Shown here: positions 36,564-38,737 of the stretch, in pieces
How the letters are laid out: the number at the start of each line of letters is the position of its first letter
Position numbering within the stretch: the first letter of the stretch is position 1
Source of the DNA: Betaproteobacteria bacterium RIFCSPLOWO2_12_FULL_64_23
GTDB lineage: Bacteria; Pseudomonadota; Gammaproteobacteria; Burkholderiales; SG8-39
NCBI GenBank assembly: GCA_001770575.1
Contig: MERK01000014.1
Span: forward strand, 1,077-39,813
Length of the DNA: 38,737 bases
Reading direction: 5' to 3'
The notes under the pieces: generated by a model
Seen by the model: only the letters and a program-made list of their open reading frames with translations
Databases searched by the model: none
Told to the model about the DNA's origin: nothing
Made by a program: the position numbers and the translations under genes

Positions 36564-37763
36564 TTGCACGCGATCTTGCCAGCCCAGCCCTCAGGACTCA
36601 GCCCCTTGCCCGAACTCGACCTGCGCGTGCTCGATGATCTGTCCGGCGTCGACGCCGCGGACTGGAACCGGCTCGCGCTCGGCCATCCGCTGCTGTCGCA
36701 CGAGTTCTTCCATGCGCTGCATCAGAGCGGCTGCGCGGCTGCCGACAGCGGCTGGCTGCCGCAATTCCTGACGCTGTGGGACAGGACCGCGCCGGCCGGC
36801 GCGAGCGCGCCCCGGCTGCGCGCGGCGATGCCGCTTTATCTCAAGACGCACTCCTATGGCGAGTACGTGTTCGACTGGGCCTGGGTCGACGCCTATCAGC
36901 GCCACGGCCTCGCGTATTACCCCAAGCTGCTCGCCGCCATCCCGTTCTCGCCGGTCTCCGGACCGCGCCTGCTGGCCGCCACCGACGCCGAGCGCGCGGC
37001 GCTGGTGCGCGCGGCGCTGGCCCTCGCGCGCGATGTCTCGTCGCTGCACGTGCTGTTCCCGCAGCCGCAGGAAGCCGCCCTGATGCAGGCCGCCGGCATG
37101 ATGCTGCGCGCCAACGTGCAATTCCACTGGAACAATCCGGGCTACGCCTCATTCGACGAGTTCCTCGCCCAGATGTCGCACGACAAGCGCAAGAAAATCC
37201 GGCAGGAGCGGCGCCGCGTGCGCGATGCCGGCGTGAGCTTCCGGCGGCTGCGCGGCGACGAGATCAAGGAGAGCGACTGGACACTGTTCGCGCGCTGCTA
37301 CAACCGCACCTACCGCGCGCATCGCTCGACGCCCTACCTCAACCTGGAATTCTTCCAGCGCCTGGGGCAAACCATGCCGCGGCACGTGCTGCTGATCGTG
37401 GCCGAACTCGAGGGCAAGCCCATCGCCAGCGCGCTCAATCTGTACTCGCAGGAAACCCTGTTCGGGCGTTACTGGGGTGCGCTGCAATACCTGCCCTGCC
37501 TGCATTTCGAAACCTGCTACTACCAGGCGCTGGAATTCTGCATCGAGCAGAAGATCAAGGTATTCGAAGGCGGCGCCCAAGGCGAGCACAAGCTCGCGCG
37601 CGGCTTCCTGCCGGTGAAAACACTATCGGCGCACTGGCTGGCGCACCCCGAGTTTTCCGACGCGGTGGAGCGTTTTCTCGAACGCGAGCAACAGGGGATG
37701 GCACGCTATGTGGACGAGCTGAACGAGCACAGCCCGTTCAAGAGTTTGCAGGAAGAGGAATGA
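36564..37763 (+). CDS. GNAT / FemAB-like acyltransferase family protein (PF04339-type)
   Basis: This protein of up to 399 residues resembles the COG3146 / FemAB_like family, a GNAT-fold group annotated as peptidoglycan-related N-acetyltransferases without firm biochemistry. Typical blocks are HPLLSHEFFHALHQSGCA, the YGEYVFDWAWVDAYQRHGL strand, FDEFLAQMSHDKRKKIRQERR and KVFEGGAQGEHKLARGF. No signal peptide. The start is uncertain: TTG 36564 opens the frame, TTG 36606 and GTG 36627 are alternatives, and there is no early ATG. It is divergent from nadE and upstream of panB. Confidence 0.75.
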   Translation: MHAILPAQPSGLSPLPELDLRVLDDLSGVDAADWNRLALGHPLLSHEFFHALHQSGCAAADSGWLPQFLTLWDRTAPAGASAPRLRAAMPLYLKTHSYGEYVFDWAWVDAYQRHGLAYYPKLLAAIPFSPVSGPRLLAATDAERAALVRAALALARDVSSLHVLFPQPQEAALMQAAGMMLRANVQFHWNNPGYASFDEFLAQMSHDKRKKIRQERRRVRDAGVSFRRLRGDEIKESDWTLFARCYNRTYRAHRSTPYLNLEFFQRLGQTMPRHVLLIVAELEGKPIASALNLYSQETLFGRYWGALQYLPCLHFETCYYQALEFCIEQKIKVFEGGAQGEHKLARGFLPVKTLSAHWLAHPEFSDAVERFLEREQQGMARYVDELNEHSPFKSLQEEE

Positions 37764-37808
37764 CTTGCGCGGCCGCCTCAGACCGGGGCGCAGCTGGTTG
37801 CCCGGAAG

Positions 37809-37823
37809 GCGCTAAAATAGCGC
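37809..37823 (+). promoter_or_regulatory. Candidate panB -10 box within a palindrome
   Basis: GCGCTAAAATAGCGC is a perfect inverted repeat (6-bp arms, 3-nt centre) that contains TAAAAT (37812-37817 or close), about 40 bp before the panB ATG. Promoter identity is tentative. Confidence 0.35.
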
Positions 37824-37857
37824 ACCTATCTGCAATCACATCTTCGGGACGGTCACC

Positions 37858-38658
37858 ATGAGCGACAACCGCATCACTCTCACCGACCTGCACAAACTGC
37901 GCCGCGACGGCAGCAAAATCGCCATGCTCACCGGCTACGACGCGAGCTTCGCCGCGCTGCTGGAGAATGCCGGCGTGGAAAGCATCCTGGTGGGCGATTC
38001 ACTGGGCAACGTGCTGCAGGGGCACGACACCACCCTGCCCGTTACCCTGGCCGACATGGCCTACCACATGGGCTGTGTCGCGCGCGGCGCGAAGCGCGCG
38101 TTCCTGATCGGCGACATGCCTTTCGGCAGCTATCAGGAAAACGCCGAACAGGCGTTTCGCAACGCCGCGCAACTGATGGCGGCCGGCGCGCACATGGTCA
38201 AACTGGAGGGCGGGGTGACTTTTGCGCAAACCACGGAATTCCTGGTGAAACGCGGCGTCCCGGTGTGCGGCCATCTCGGCCTCACGCCGCAGTCGGTGCA
38301 CCAGCTGGGCGGATTCCGCGTACAGGGCAAGACCGCTGACGCGGCGAAGCAGCTGATCGAGGATGCGCTCGCGCTGGAGCGCTCAGGCGCCGGCCTGATC
38401 GTGCTCGAAGCGATCCCGGCCAAGCTCGCCGCGGAGGTCACGGCCAGCCTGTCGATTCCGACCATAGGCATAGGCGCCGGGCGCGACTGCTCCGGCCAGG
38501 TCCTGGTCCTGTACGATCTTCTGGGCGTGTTTCCGGGCAGGAAGGCAAAGTTCGTGAGAAATTTCATGGACGGCGCCGCGAGCATCCAGCAGGCGGTGGA
38601 GAACTACGTGCGTGCGGTGAAGGACGGCTCCTTCCCCGGGCCGGAACACAGCTTCTAG
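37858..38658 (+). CDS. panB: 3-methyl-2-oxobutanoate hydroxymethyltransferase
   Basis: PanB adds a hydroxymethyl group from methylenetetrahydrofolate to 2-oxoisovalerate, giving ketopantoate for pantothenate and coenzyme A. The 266-residue protein is full length, with metal ligands in VGDSLGN and IGDMPFGSY and the catalytic-site [26 protein letters not shown] is a family hallmark. Start ATG 37858. panC, often the next gene, is not seen in the 79 bp that remain. Confidence 0.96.
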   Translation: MSDNRITLTDLHKLRRDGSKIAMLTGYDASFAALLENAGVESILVGDSLGNVLQGHDTTLPVTLADMAYHMGCVARGAKRAFLIGDMPFGSYQENAEQAFRNAAQLMAAGAHMVKLEGGVTFAQTTEFLVKRGVPVCGHLGLTPQSVHQLGGFRVQGKTADAAKQLIEDALALERSGAGLIVLEAIPAKLAAEVTASLSIPTIGIGAGRDCSGQVLVLYDLLGVFPGRKAKFVRNFMDGAASIQQAVENYVRAVKDGSFPGPEHSF

Positions 38659-38737
38659 CCGGGTGTTAAAAAAAGGAGCAGGCCCCCTTTTATATCCCCC
38701 AAGTCAGAGGCTGCCAAAAAACGCTTCCCTCTGAAAG
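38659..38737. other. Region 3' of panB with weak hairpins
   Basis: AAAAGG (38671-38676) can pair with CCTTTT (38686-38691), and TCAGAGG (38704-38710) with CCTCTGA (38728-38734). Either might end panB transcription, but neither is a strong intrinsic terminator. No gene starts are visible. Confidence 0.3.

Overview
The window looks like chromosomal DNA of a GC-rich betaproteobacterium. By eye it is roughly 65% GC, genes are densely packed, and several neighbourhoods are typical of that class: ftsK-lolA-rarA-serS-tRNA-Ser, trxB-smr, and bamD divergent from rluD-pgeF. I cannot place it below class, and no rRNA, plasmid, phage or CRISPR signature is visible.

Layout. 0-8 kb: the 3' end of a dTDP-glucose 4,6-dehydratase gene runs into a ~110-bp tandem repeat. 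A RAYT (REP-associated tyrosine transposase) gene sits between two oppositely oriented arrays of REP palindromes. A ZIP metal transporter, pgeF, rluD, bamD and two nucleotide-sugar or sugar-acid dehydrogenase/epimerase genes follow. 7.8-10.7 kb: a 165-bp MITE-like inverted repeat, a DinG/YoaA-type Fe-S helicase, a perfect 22-bp-arm hairpin and an NlpC/P60 lipoprotein. 10.7-15.5 kb: a ferric-iron uptake locus (fbpA, fbpB, fbpC, tonB) with two candidate Fur boxes that share the same 10-bp core. 15.6-21.4 kb: a housekeeping run on the minus strand (ftsK, lolA, rarA, serS, tRNA-Ser-CGA). 21.6-32.4 kb: a cellulose synthesis island. 32.7-38.7 kb: trxB, an Smr-domain gene, glnB (PII), nadE, a GNAT/FemAB-like gene and panB.

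The cellulose island is the most interesting part. bcsZ, bcsC and bcsA lie on the minus strand and are followed by a class III nucleotidyl cyclase that overlaps the bcsA stop codon (GTGA). bcsB is on the opposite strand and converges on the cyclase. Immediately upstream of bcsZ are two tandem CRP/FNR-type regulators, 68% identical without gaps, with identical recognition helices that keep the CRP Arg-Glu...Arg contacts. BcsA keeps its PilZ c-di-GMP motifs. The cyclase has the full catalytic set with Lys/Asp, the pair expected for ATP, and a single C-terminal membrane segment. The locus therefore encodes a c-di-GMP-responsive synthase, a probable membrane-anchored cAMP source and two candidate cyclic-nucleotide-responsive transcription factors. 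BcsC is short and carries an N-terminal SPOR-like domain. No bcsD, bcsE, bcsG or bcsQ is visible.

Two mobile-repeat systems mark the window: REP elements of two related core types at four sites plus their probable RAYT mobiliser, and unrelated inverted-repeat elements at 7.8 and 10.0 kb.
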